NCBI GenBank assembly: GCA_964406095.1
Contig: CAYOQJ010000039.1
Location: forward strand, 62,001-126,000
Source of the DNA: M55B167 sp964406095
Lineage (GTDB): Bacteria; Verrucomicrobiota; Kiritimatiellia; RFP12; UBA1067
Length of the DNA: 64,000 nt
Reading direction: 5' to 3'
Position numbers and translations under genes: made by a program
The notes under the pieces: model-generated
Seen by the model: the letters and a program-made list of their open reading frames with translations, nothing else
What the model was told of the DNA's origin: nothing
The model's database searches: none
Shown: piece by piece, positions 18,458 to 26,135 of the stretch
Numbering within the stretch: position 1 is the stretch's first letter
Layout of the letters: each line of letters begins with the position of its first letter

Positions 18458-18474
18458 TGTATCACGGTGTGACA
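18458..18474. promoter_or_regulatory. Candidate enhancer-binding site, TGT-N2-CAC-N-GTG-N2-ACA
   Basis: A 17-bp imperfect palindrome, TGTATCACGGTGTGACA, is centred about 118 bases upstream of the predicted transcription start of the sigma-54 promoter at 18558. Enhancer-binding activators of sigma-54 usually bind dyads 80-150 bases upstream, so both symmetry and distance fit. The activator is not encoded in this window. Confidence 0.4.
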
Positions 18475-18557
18475 TTGTGTCTGCCGCAATCAAGTAGTTA
18501 CCGCTCCAAGTGGCCATTGTGGCGCTTGTTCTGTTGGATTATTCTGTTTTTCAGGGA

Positions 18558-18573
18558 TGGCACGCCTTTTGCT
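18558..18573 (+). promoter_or_regulatory. Sigma-54 (RpoN) promoter of the Cys-rich peptide gene
   Basis: The sequence TGGCACGCCTTTTGCT matches the sigma-54 consensus TGGCACG-N4-TTGCW at every defined base. GG and GC are exactly 10 bases apart, as the -24/-12 elements require. Predicted transcription starts near 18584, giving a leader of about 37 bases with AGGAG before the ATG at 18621. Confidence 0.75.
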
Positions 18574-18620
18574 AAATATGTAAATTCACAGAGTTAAAGT
18601 ATTACAAAAGGAGATTGAAA

Positions 18621-18848
18621 ATGAAAAACACGATGATGTATATGGCGGTAGTGGCAGCAATGTACATGGCACCTGCGGCGGTTGAAGCCCAGCAGTGTGG
18701 AGCACCTTGTAACAAGGCTGCCAAAGCGAGTTGCACTGTGCGTAAGAACTGTCCGGAAGGGGATAGCTGCAAAAAAGAGTGCAAAACTGAGTGCAATCAG
18801 AAAAAAGCAGCTGAGCGGAAATCATGCTGCCCTAGAAACAAGGCTTAA
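18621..18848 (+). CDS. Small exported cysteine-rich protein
   Basis: A 75-residue protein; ATG 18621 is chosen because AAAGGAG lies seven bases upstream (a TTG six bases earlier is in frame). Residues 1-23 form a signal peptide with cleavage expected after VEA. The mature chain of about 52 residues is very basic and holds nine cysteines at positions 26, 30, 38, 44, 50, 54, 58, 69 and 70, including three C-x3-C pairs. Such spacing could bind metal or form disulfides after export. I do not recognise a family. The gene follows the exopolysaccharide kinase by about 200 bases. It stands alone between its own sigma-54 promoter and a strong terminator, so it is a separately regulated unit. Confidence 0.8.
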   Translation: MKNTMMYMAVVAAMYMAPAAVEAQQCGAPCNKAAKASCTVRKNCPEGDSCKKECKTECNQKKAAERKSCCPRNKA

Positions 18849-18876
18849 AAACAACTGTTGCATAAAGTCAGAAAAG

Positions 18877-18905
18877 CCGACCAAGTTCTGGTCGGTTTTT
18901 TGTTT
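18877..18905 (+). terminator. Rho-independent terminator after the Cys-rich peptide gene
   Basis: A perfect 7-bp stem, CCGACCA/TGGTCGG, with a 5-base loop is followed by a run of six T, G and five more T. It lies 28 bases past the stop codon and closes the monocistronic unit. Confidence 0.9.
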
Positions 18906-18946
18906 TTAGCCTTGAACACTGCAGTTGCCCTTTTGACGCTAACAGA

Positions 18947-20314
18947 TTAAAACGACAGTGCGCTCAGGATGGAGTACGACCACTGCATAACCTGCTTGAA
19001 TTGATCAATCCCGAAAGATTCGTTCGGGCAGTGAATGCGATCTTCTTCACGACCGAATCCCACCAGCAGCGGCGCCGCGCCTGAGTATTGCCGCAGGGTT
19101 GCGACAATGGGTATTGATGCGCCCTCCCATCTGAAAACCGCTCCTCGGCTGTCTATGTCGCGCAAAACCCTTTCGGCAATCTGAAATATCGGTGTGTTCA
19201 CAGCCAGTCGGAAACCGGGTGCTCCCGGTACAATCTCGGAAAACGAAATTTCAAGCCCGGGCGGACAGTTGCTGACAAGATGTTTCTTCAACGCATTAAG
19301 CGTTTGCTCAATCTGCTGACCAGGTACCAGCCGCATACTCAGCTTGGCTGTGGCTTCGCTCGGAATAATGGTTTTAGGCCCCGTACCCGTATGACCTGAA
19401 AAAATGCCGTTCACCTCGATCGTCGGATAAAAGCCAGCTCGTTCCACAGGCGGCAGAGCACGTTCACCCCCCAGTGGCAAACAGCCGGTCTCAGCTTGAT
19501 AAGCATCCGCGCTCAGCTGATCACGGTTGGCCAAAGAGTGCTCTTCTTCCGTCGGCGCTATCATGCCGTCACAGAACTCAGGCACGGCAATCGAACCGTC
19601 TTCATTATGCAAAGTCGCCAGTAATCGCGCTATTCCCAGTGCGGGATTCGGTGCAACGCCGCCATGTACGCCAGAGTGCAGATCATATTTCGGGCCCTTC
19701 AATGTTACGGTTATATTCTGTATGCCGCGCAACGCGGCTATGATGGCGGGCTGCCCGTTGCTGGCACAGCATGTGTCACTTACCAGCAGAACGTCGGATT
19801 TGATCCGATCGCCCAGATGCGGAGCCATCTCAAGGAGTCCGGCACTGCCGGACTCCTCCTGCCCTTCAATGATAATTCTGATCGTAGGGATGCTTTCACC
19901 CTCTTCAATCAAAGCCCGAAGACCCTGAATGAACGCAAAGCTCTGCCCTTTGTTGTCCTGCGCGCCCCTGGCGTAAACTCTGCCGCCACGCAGGCAAGGT
20001 TCAAACGGGGGGCTCTCCCATCTTTCAACCGGATCAGCAGGCTGTACATCGTAGTGGCCGTAAAACAATACGGTGGTGTCGCATTCGGATGAGACGCGTT
20101 CCGCAAAAAGTATCGGCACCGGCAGACCCTGATGCGGTATTCGGATTTCAACCTCAAAACCCATGGCTTTGAGATACTTTTTAAGCCAGGATGCCGTGCG
20201 GGCACAGTCACTCAGACGCAGAGGATCGGCACCAAGTGACGGCAGCTTGAGCAGTTTGAACCATTCAGATAAAATGTGTTCACGGTTCTTTTCAAAATAG
20301 TTGTCGATATTCAT
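18947..20314 (-). CDS. M20-family metallopeptidase (dipeptidase-like)
   Basis: The 455-residue product is a zinc-dependent M20 peptidase of the dipeptidase/CNDP-like branch that cleaves small peptides in the cytoplasm. Metal and catalytic motifs are present: H87 in FYGHYDVQP, the bridging D120 in ARGAQDNKG, the catalytic E153-E154 pair in EGQEESGS, and a later Asp/His set ending with HCPNES near the C-terminus. The lid or dimerisation domain (GPKYDLHSGVHGG) is in the middle. The ATG at 20314 is chosen because AGGAGAG precedes it; the frame extends 17 codons further without an RBS. It lies downstream of tRNA-Cys on the same strand but is separated from it by a terminator. Substrate specificity cannot be read from the sequence. 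Confidence 0.93.
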   Translation of the reverse strand: MNIDNYFEKNREHILSEWFKLLKLPSLGADPLRLSDCARTASWLKKYLKAMGFEVEIRIPHQGLPVPILFAERVSSECDTTVLFYGHYDVQPADPVERWESPPFEPCLRGGRVYARGAQDNKGQSFAFIQGLRALIEEGESIPTIRIIIEGQEESGSAGLLEMAPHLGDRIKSDVLLVSDTCCASNGQPAIIAALRGIQNITVTLKGPKYDLHSGVHGGVAPNPALGIARLLATLHNEDGSIAVPEFCDGMIAPTEEEHSLANRDQLSADAYQAETGCLPLGGERALPPVERAGFYPTIEVNGIFSGHTGTGPKTIIPSEATAKLSMRLVPGQQIEQTLNALKKHLVSNCPPGLEISFSEIVPGAPGFRLAVNTPIFQIAERVLRDIDSRGAVFRWEGASIPIVATLRQYSGAAPLLVGFGREEDRIHCPNESFGIDQFKQVMQWSYSILSALSF

Positions 20315-20379
20315 CACGCTCTCTCCTGAAATAAAAAATCGCGCTTGGAAATTACAGAGAATCAATTAGCCGCACAAAC

Positions 20380-20410
20380 AAAAAACCGCAAACTCAATTG
20401 AGCTTACGGT
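20380..20410 (-). terminator. Rho-independent terminator after tRNA-Cys
   Basis: Read on the minus strand, ACCGTAAGCTC pairs with GAGTTTGCGGT (two G-U pairs) around an AATT centre, followed by TTTTTT. It begins eight bases past the CCA end of tRNA-Cys and ends the small basic protein/tRNA-Cys transcript before the M20 peptidase gene. Confidence 0.85.
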
Positions 20411-20417
20411 TGTAAAA

Positions 20418-20491
20418 TGGAGGTGCGAAGCGGAATTGAACCGCTGTAGGAGGTTTTGCAGACCTCAGCCTAGCCACTCGGCCATCGCACC
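20418..20491 (-). tRNA. tRNA-Cys (GCA)
   Basis: The 74-base minus-strand sequence folds into a cloverleaf. The acceptor stem GGTGCGA (20491-20485) pairs with TCGCACC (20428-20422). The D arm is GGCCGAGTGGCTAGGC, the anticodon loop CTGCAAA carries anticodon GCA, and the T arm has GGTTCAATTCC. Position 73 is U, the discriminator base typical of tRNA-Cys, and the CCA end is encoded. It lies seven bases downstream of the stop codon of a 31-aa basic protein and is probably processed from a shared transcript. Confidence 0.97.
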
Positions 20492-20498
20492 TGTTCAG

Positions 20499-20594
20499 TT
20501 ATTTGCTGATAGCAGCGCGGATACGCTCTTTAATGCGTTTTTTGTAAGCTTCACGACGCTGTCGTTTGGTTTTTTTTCTGTGTTGTTGTCCCAT
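20499..20594 (-). CDS. 31-aa highly basic small protein upstream of tRNA-Cys
   Basis: A short minus-strand ORF (ATG 20594-20592, TAA 20501-20499) encodes a 31-residue peptide starting MGQQHRKKTKRQRRE and ending AAISK. About half of its residues are Lys, Arg or His. Composition and size resemble small ribosome- or RNA-associated proteins, but I cannot assign a named family. A strong promoter is positioned so that transcription would begin only about four bases before the ATG, and no Shine-Dalgarno is present, so translation would be nearly leaderless. The tRNA-Cys gene follows after seven bases. Function is inferred only as RNA or ribosome binding. Confidence 0.65.
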   Translation of the reverse strand: MGQQHRKKTKRQRREAYKKRIKERIRAAISK

Positions 20595-20604
20595 AAGAAC
20601 TCAG

Positions 20605-20634
20605 AATATAACAAATAGACCCTTAGAGTGTCAA
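20605..20634 (-). promoter_or_regulatory. Sigma-70 promoter for the basic peptide/tRNA-Cys unit
   Basis: On the minus strand, TTGACA (20634-20629) and TATATT (20610-20605) are separated by 18 bases. Transcription would start near 20598, only about four bases before the ATG of the 31-aa protein. Confidence 0.75.
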
Positions 20635-20673
20635 CAAACCGGATCAAATAATTTCTGATCGCAAAATGGGCAC

Positions 20674-20712
20674 TTAACTTTCTTGTCTTTTTCGGCAGAA
20701 GTTGAGATGATG
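20674..20712 (+). promoter_or_regulatory. Conserved 39-bp upstream element, copy A
   Basis: This segment matches 25545-25583 at 33 of 39 positions, with no gaps. It contains a promoter-like arrangement, TTGTCT (20683-20688), 17 bases, GATGAT (20706-20711). It also holds an inverted pair AACTT/AAGTT separated by 18 bases, and the conserved spacer word GGCAGAAGTTGAGA. It lies 76 bases upstream of the hybrid histidine kinase gene, in the same direction. Confidence 0.55.
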
Positions 20713-20788
20713 ATAAATATCTTGGCTATAGGTACTGCCTAAAAGTGCCGCAACATAAGACCGCAATTGATAGTGGTGGCGACCCAGT

Positions 20789-23700
20789 ATGAAAAATCAA
20801 GCTCACAGTGTTGTCAGGTGTTTCCGGAAAGTAGCACTGATTGCGCGAAATGGCGGATATCTTGTGCTCTTGACCGGCTGGCTGTTACAGAGCGGTGGTT
20901 ATGCTGCTGAAAATCCTGAGCTGACGGTCAGTGCCGGTTGCGAGGTCGACTATCCCCCTTTCTGCATTGTGCACTCGGATGGGAGATCTGACGGATTTGC
21001 GGTTGAGTTGCTGCGTGCGGCACTGAATAAAATGGATTATCAGGTCACATTCCGGACGGGCGTATGGAGTTCGGTCCGGAGCTGGCTTGAGCGTGGTGAG
21101 GTGCAGGTGCTGCCGCTTGTGGGTCGAACACCCGAGCGTGAGCCGCTCTTCGATTTCACCTTCCCGTTTATGACCATGCACGGCGCGATCGTTGTTCGCA
21201 AGGATATGCGGAACGTGCATCAATTGTCCGATCTGAAAGGTTGTACTGTCGGTGTTATGCAGGGCGACAACGCGGAGGAGTTTCTGCGGCGTGGTCGGCG
21301 TGATTTCGGGATATTGGCAACACCGACCTATTTGGATACCTTGCGTGCACTTCAATCGGGACAGTGTGACGCTGTTGTGTTGCAGCGGCTGGTGGCCGTG
21401 CGGCTGCTGGCCGAAAGCGGCCTGCACGATCTGCGTATTGTAGAACGACCCATCCGTGAGTTTGCTCAGGATTTCTGTTTCGCGGTTCAGAAAGGCGATA
21501 GCCAAATGCTTTCCTTGCTCAACGAGGGATTGGCCCTGGTGATGGCCGACGGCACCCACCGCCATCTGCATGATAAATGGTTTGCTCACCTTCAACTGCC
21601 GCATGATCGACCGATCATTGTGGGAGGAGATCATAACTATCCGCCCTTTGAATTTCTCGACGAAACAGGACGTCCCGCCGGTTTTTCAGTCGAATTGACG
21701 CAGGCGATTGCACGCGAGGCGGGGCTGAATGTCAGGATTCGCCTCGAACCCTGGCAGAGTGTTGTCAATGGGTTGCACGATGGCAGTGTCGATGCACTTG
21801 AAGGTATCTTTTATACCCCTGAACGTGACGCTCTGCTGGATTTTTCACCAAAATACATAGTGGTCGATTGTGTGAGTGTTGTGCGTAAAGATGCCGGTAA
21901 TCCGCCTGTCAGTTTTGAAGAGCTGCGTGGACGTGAGCTGGTTGTTCAGGCCGAGGATGCCATGTTCAACAAAATCATGGAGCACGGTCTTGATCAGCGG
22001 ATCATAGTTGTCAAAACCCAGGAGGAGGTCGTGCGCACGATTGCCGAAGGTCGCGGCGACTGCGGCCTGGTGACGCGCCTGAGTACTCTCTATACAATCC
22101 GGAAACATGGCTATACCAATTTGAAAGTCGCAGAAAAAGCGCTCTACTCCGGGCAGTACTGCTATGCGGTATTAAATGGTAACGATGCGCTTCTGACTAA
22201 ATTTACCGAGGGACTGCAGGTTGTCAAGAATTCGGGGGAGTATCAGCGCCTCTATGAAAAGTGGATGGGTGTTTATGAACGTCATTTATCAATTGGCGAG
22301 GTTATTAGATATGTTGCCTCAGTCGCTCTGCCGCTGCTGTTGCTGGTGCTGCTTGTGCTGCTGTGGTCTTGGACTCTGCGGCGGCGTGTCGCGGCTAGGA
22401 CATACGAACTAAGTGTCGCCAATCGACAGATGCAAGAGAGTAACGAGAGCTTGTTGAAGATACAGGAGACCCTGCGGCGTAGTGATGAACGCTTCAGCCT
22501 GGCTCAGGCACTCTCCGGTGTCGGCGCATGGGAGTGGAATTTGAGCACCAATGAGGTTTACTGGTCCGACAAACTGATGGAGCTCTTCGGTTTCGCAGAA
22601 GATAAGGGTAAATTCAACGAGTCGTTCGATTCAGTGACCGAGTGTATCTACCCCGATGATGTCTCCGCCTGGCGCGACAGCGTTCGGGAGTGTGTTGAGG
22701 ATGGCCGTGAGCATTGCATGGAATACCGTGTTCTGCTACCTGACGGCAGGCTTCGCTGGATCGGCGTTTTTGGTAACGCGCAGCGTGATGACGACGGTAA
22801 AGCGATTCGTCTGGTCGGAGTGGCAATGGATGTGACCGAACGTAAATTGGCCGAACAGGCCCTGAAAGAAGCATACGAAATTATTAACCGCAGTTTTTCC
22901 GTCGCGTTCACCTGGCGGAATGCCGAGGGCTGGCCAGTTGAGTTTGCCTCTGAAAATGTGCTGAAACTTCTGGGTCATAAAGCGGAGGATTTCACGGAAG
23001 ATAGAGTTTCCTACCTGGAATGTGTGCATCCGGATGATCTGCTACGCGTTAAACGGGAGTTCGCTGCTGTATTTGCCGACAGAAATATCGAAGAGATGGT
23101 TCATGAACCCTATCGTTTGACCGCCAAAGACGGCACACTTAAAGTTGTACGCCACTGGACCTTTGTTATCAGAAACAACGAGGGTCGGGTCACTCATTTC
23201 AAAGGCATCGTCGAGGATATAACCAGCCAGCGCAATCTTGAGAATCAGCTGGCTCAGTCACAGAAAATGGAGGCGGTCGGCCGCTTGGCGGGCGGTGTGG
23301 CACACGATTACAATAATATGCTCAATGTGATTATGGGCTATACTGAGCTGGCCATGGAAAATGAGCAGTTGCGCGAACCGTTACGGGAATATCTGCAGGA
23401 GATAGCCGCCGCCGCCAACCGCTCCAAGGCAATTACAGAACAGTTGCTGGCTTTTGCCCGTAGAGAGACAATCGCTCCACAACTGATGGATATGAACACA
23501 TCCGTGACTAAGATGCTCGCGATTATCCGTAAGCTTATTGGTGAAAATATCGAGTTGTCTTGGTATCCCGGTGAAGGAGCACTGCCAGTCTTGCTCGACC
23601 CCTCGCAGCTCGATCAGATATTGGTGAATCTGTGCGTAAACGCGCGGGATGCCGTTGAGGATGTCGGCAGAATAACGATCGAAATAAGCAACGTTAAAAT

Positions 23701-24397
23701 CGATAACGATTACTGTACCACGCATGCCGATTTCATACCAGGTGATTTTGTCCAGCTGGTCGTCAGCGATGACGGTGTCGGTATGGATAACGAAACACTG
23801 GAACATATCTTCGAACCCTTCTTTACCACCAAAAAGATTGGCGAGGGTACAGGGCTCGGCTTGCCAATGGTTTACGGAATTGTCAAACAGAATCATGGTT
23901 TTATCAATGTTTACAGCGAAATTGGTCGCGGTACAACATTCCGGATATATCTGCCCCGTCAGATGGAAGAGACCCCTGAAGAAAATCAGAAGTTGCTTGC
24001 TCAACCGTTTAAAAGTGGCAGAGGCATCACAGTGTTGGTGGTTGAGGATGAGGAGTCGATCTTAAAACTGACAGATAAAATTCTCTCTCGCTGTGAATAT
24101 GATGTTTTAACCGCCGATTCTCCCGCGAACGCGCTGGAAATCGCCCGCAGTTATCCCGGTGAAATTGTTTTGCTTATAACCGATGTTGTCATGCCTGAGA
24201 TGAACGGCAAAGAGCTGGCAGACCAGTTGCGAAGACAATATCCCGCTCTCAAGTGCCTTTTTATGTCGGGCTATACCGCCAATGTGATCGTCCAGCGAGG
24301 GGTGCTTAAAAAAGGTGTGGATTTCATCCAGAAACCATTCGCGGTTAAAACATTTATCCAAAAGGTGAATGAGGTTCTGAACAAATCTGGCGACTGA
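20789..24397 (+). CDS. Hybrid sensor histidine kinase with two periplasmic SBP_bac_3 domains
   Basis: A 1,202-residue one-protein phosphorelay. A signal peptide is followed by two solute-binding (SBP_bac_3) domains in the periplasm (about 44-265 and 273-495; both contain the YPPF motif). Then come one TM helix (about 505-528), two PAS domains with PAC motifs (about 568-690 and 697-820), HisKA with the phospho-acceptor H839 in GGVAHDYNN, and HATPase_c (934-1062: NARDAV, DDGVGM, GTGLGLPMVYGIV). The C-terminal receiver has the phospho-acceptor D1132 in ITDVVMPEMNG and K1183-type QKPF. It likely senses amino acids or other small solutes. No partner output regulator is adjacent, so its target is unknown. 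A 39-bp element upstream is shared with the pncC gene. The ATG has only a weak RBS. Confidence 0.95.
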   Translation: MKNQAHSVVRCFRKVALIARNGGYLVLLTGWLLQSGGYAAENPELTVSAGCEVDYPPFCIVHSDGRSDGFAVELLRAALNKMDYQVTFRTGVWSSVRSWLERGEVQVLPLVGRTPEREPLFDFTFPFMTMHGAIVVRKDMRNVHQLSDLKGCTVGVMQGDNAEEFLRRGRRDFGILATPTYLDTLRALQSGQCDAVVLQRLVAVRLLAESGLHDLRIVERPIREFAQDFCFAVQKGDSQMLSLLNEGLALVMADGTHRHLHDKWFAHLQLPHDRPIIVGGDHNYPPFEFLDETGRPAGFSVELTQAIAREAGLNVRIRLEPWQSVVNGLHDGSVDALEGIFYTPERDALLDFSPKYIVVDCVSVVRKDAGNPPVSFEELRGRELVVQAEDAMFNKIMEHGLDQRIIVVKTQEEVVRTIAEGRGDCGLVTRLSTLYTIRKHGYTNLKVAEKALYSGQYCYAVLNGNDALLTKFTEGLQVVKNSGEYQRLYEKWMGVYERHLSIGEVIRYVASVALPLLLLVLLVLLWSWTLRRRVAARTYELSVANRQMQESNESLLKIQETLRRSDERFSLAQALSGVGAWEWNLSTNEVYWSDKLMELFGFAEDKGKFNESFDSVTECIYPDDVSAWRDSVRECVEDGREHCMEYRVLLPDGRLRWIGVFGNAQRDDDGKAIRLVGVAMDVTERKLAEQALKEAYEIINRSFSVAFTWRNAEGWPVEFASENVLKLLGHKAEDFTEDRVSYLECVHPDDLLRVKREFAAVFADRNIEEMVHEPYRLTAKDGTLKVVRHWTFVIRNNEGRVTHFKGIVEDITSQRNLENQLAQSQKMEAVGRLAGGVAHDYNNMLNVIMGYTELAMENEQLREPLREYLQEIAAAANRSKAITEQLLAFARRETIAPQLMDMNTSVTKMLAIIRKLIGENIELSWYPGEGALPVLLDPSQLDQILVNLCVNARDAVEDVGRITIEISNVKIDNDYCTTHADFIPGDFVQLVVSDDGVGMDNETLEHIFEPFFTTKKIGEGTGLGLPMVYGIVKQNHGFINVYSEIGRGTTFRIYLPRQMEETPEENQKLLAQPFKSGRGITVLVVEDEESILKLTDKILSRCEYDVLTADSPANALEIARSYPGEIVLLITDVVMPEMNGKELADQLRRQYPALKCLFMSGYTANVIVQRGVLKKGVDFIQKPFAVKTFIQKVNEVLNKSGD

Positions 24398-24463
24398 GCC
24401 TGTTGTCACCCTGGAAACAGTAAAACAGACAAAAACAAAGAGGAACTGCGGCTGAGAGCAGCT

Positions 24464-25408
24464 TTAAAAGCGACAGTTCAATTGTAGTGCTCCCGGGTTC
24501 AGATAACGTTGCGACAGTAGATATTGGTCATCGTGAATCAGCGCGTAGTGACGTAGCAGCACCAGAGGTGCCAGTAGCGGGTAAATACCTTCGTGAAAGC
24601 CCGCAATCACATCATGAAGTTCCCGCTTCTCGGTTGCGGAAAGTAGCTTCTTGAAATAACCGCTGATGTGATCAAGGGTGTTCGTGTGCTTGCGTCTGGT
24701 GGCCGGCGTGGACAGTGCCTGCATAAGTGCGGCACGATACTGCGGTGCGATGCTTCTGGCACTACCGGAACTCTCTGCAAGCAACCGCCCAAGTCGGGAG
24801 ACCTGCGCGGGGTTGTGCGCCATAATCAGATACTTGCAGGAAGCATGAAAATCCGTCAGAGCTCCGCGTTTAAGACGCGGAGTGTTAATCAGCTCCTGCA
24901 ACTCTGCGTAGGTGCTGACCTTATCGATAAATGCTTCGCGCAGGGCCGGATCGTTCAAGCGCCCCTCCTCTTCCACCGGGATATCAGGAAAAGCCCGGAT
25001 GAACGCCGCTGCAAAGATACCGGTTCCCTTTTTCTGCGGCATGCTGTCGGCTGAGGTGAAAACCTTGACGCGGTAAAGACCGGAACTCGGCGACTTGCTT
25101 TTGAAAACAAAACCGCAGAGTTGCTCGTCAGCCAGACGCCTCAAAGTAGGTTTGACCCAACGCCGCATCTGCGGAGTTATATCCTTTCCGCTCTTAATTG
25201 TCACCAGACGCGGATTCTCTACAGAACCTACCAGCCGCATGGCATCACGTGGAATCGGCAGTCCGCACTCTGTTTCGGGACAGAGTGGCACATATTCGAC
25301 AAAACGCCCCAGTGTGTCCATCAGAAATGAGTCGCGTTTGTGTTGCCCGTCAAAGCGTACCGGTTCTCCGGTCAAACAGGTGCTGATGCCGATCCGTATC
25401 TTTTTCAT
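24464..25408 (-). CDS. DUF523/DUF1722 protein (TudS-like plus YbgA-like), third cluster Cys replaced by Ser
   Basis: A 314-residue two-domain protein. The N-terminal DUF523 domain (about 1-150) belongs to the family that includes the [4Fe-4S] thiouracil desulfurase TudS; the C-terminal part (about 190-305) is DUF1722, giving the YbgA-like arrangement. In DUF523 three cysteines hold the cluster. Here C11 (STCLTG) and C43 (PLCPE) are present, but the motif normally ending in SPSCG reads SPSSG, with S109 at the ligand position; the codon is TCC at 25084-25082, one base from TGC. The cluster may therefore be absent, or ligated differently. The gene is divergent from pncC, with the shared 39-bp element in the interval. 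Assignment to the family is firm; activity is doubtful. Confidence 0.88.
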   Translation of the reverse strand: MKKIRIGISTCLTGEPVRFDGQHKRDSFLMDTLGRFVEYVPLCPETECGLPIPRDAMRLVGSVENPRLVTIKSGKDITPQMRRWVKPTLRRLADEQLCGFVFKSKSPSSGLYRVKVFTSADSMPQKKGTGIFAAAFIRAFPDIPVEEEGRLNDPALREAFIDKVSTYAELQELINTPRLKRGALTDFHASCKYLIMAHNPAQVSRLGRLLAESSGSARSIAPQYRAALMQALSTPATRRKHTNTLDHISGYFKKLLSATEKRELHDVIAGFHEGIYPLLAPLVLLRHYALIHDDQYLLSQRYLNPGALQLNCRF

Positions 25409-25544
25409 ACCCCTGATTCTAACCTAAAGCAGCTTTCAGATGCAACCAATCTTGGCTCACTAAATTAGCGCACAAATTGTAATATTAGCCCGGACAGATG
25501 GAAAAGTGGGAAAAACCATGTTGATCCGCTCTGATTATTTCAGT

Positions 25545-25583
25545 TTAACTTGCTTGTGTTTTGTGGCAGAAGTTGAGAATATG
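25545..25583 (+). promoter_or_regulatory. Conserved 39-bp upstream element, copy B
   Basis: This is the second copy of the element at 20674-20712 (33 of 39 identical). The promoter-like parts are TTGTGT (25554-25559), 17 bases, GAATAT (25577-25582). The ATG of pncC follows at 25619. The spacer word GGCAGAAGTTGAGA is identical in both copies, which is unusual for a plain sigma-70 spacer. Confidence 0.55.
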
Positions 25584-25618
25584 GCAGCCAATGGTGGTAT
25601 GCTGAGAGAGAGTTGAAT

Positions 25619-26095
25619 ATGAATAAAAAACCGGAGGAAGAACTTGTTCATAACCTCATGAAAAGCAATCTTACACTGGCGGTTGCTGAATCCTGCACAG
25701 GAGGATTGCTGGGAGCGGTGTTGACCTCGGTGCCGGGTGTTTCAAAGGTGTTCAAAGGCGGCACGATCTGCTATGCGAATGAAATTAAAAACAGAGTCCT
25801 CGGAGTTTCAAATAGAATCCTGGATTCAGATGGCGCGGTAAGTGATGCGTGTGCCCGGGCAATGGCCAGCGGTGTTCGTGAATTGTTTGCAACGGATGTT
25901 GCCGTTGCCGTCACTGGAATTGCCGGCCCCGGAGATGGCAGTGCGGAGAAACCGGTCGGATTGGTTTACATCTGCGTAACAACTGCGGCAAATACGATCA
26001 GTAGGAAATTTGAATTTTCTGGTGACCGTAAGATAATCAGAGAACACTCTGTGAGCTGCGCCCTGCATATGCTTGCGGAAATGTGTTGTTTATGA
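25619..26095 (+). CDS. pncC: Nicotinamide-nucleotide amidase (CinA C-terminal domain family)
   Basis: The 158-residue product is a stand-alone CinA C-terminal domain (PncC), which deamidates nicotinamide mononucleotide to nicotinate mononucleotide for NAD recycling. Family motifs are clear: AESCTGGLLGAVLTSVPG near residues 23-40, GGTICYANEIK near 46-56, GAVSDACARAMA near 71-82, and VTGIAGPGDGSAEKPVG near 96-112. The length is normal. ATG 25619 is preferred to TTG 25613 because GAGAGAG stands upstream of it. The promoter-like copy B of the 39-bp element would start transcription near 25589. The CotH gene begins 40 bases after the stop. Confidence 0.93.
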   Translation: MNKKPEEELVHNLMKSNLTLAVAESCTGGLLGAVLTSVPGVSKVFKGGTICYANEIKNRVLGVSNRILDSDGAVSDACARAMASGVRELFATDVAVAVTGIAGPGDGSAEKPVGLVYICVTTAANTISRKFEFSGDRKIIREHSVSCALHMLAEMCCL

Positions 26096-26135
26096 GTAAC
26101 GCGATCCGCTCTGACAGCGGGTATGGTGCGAAATT

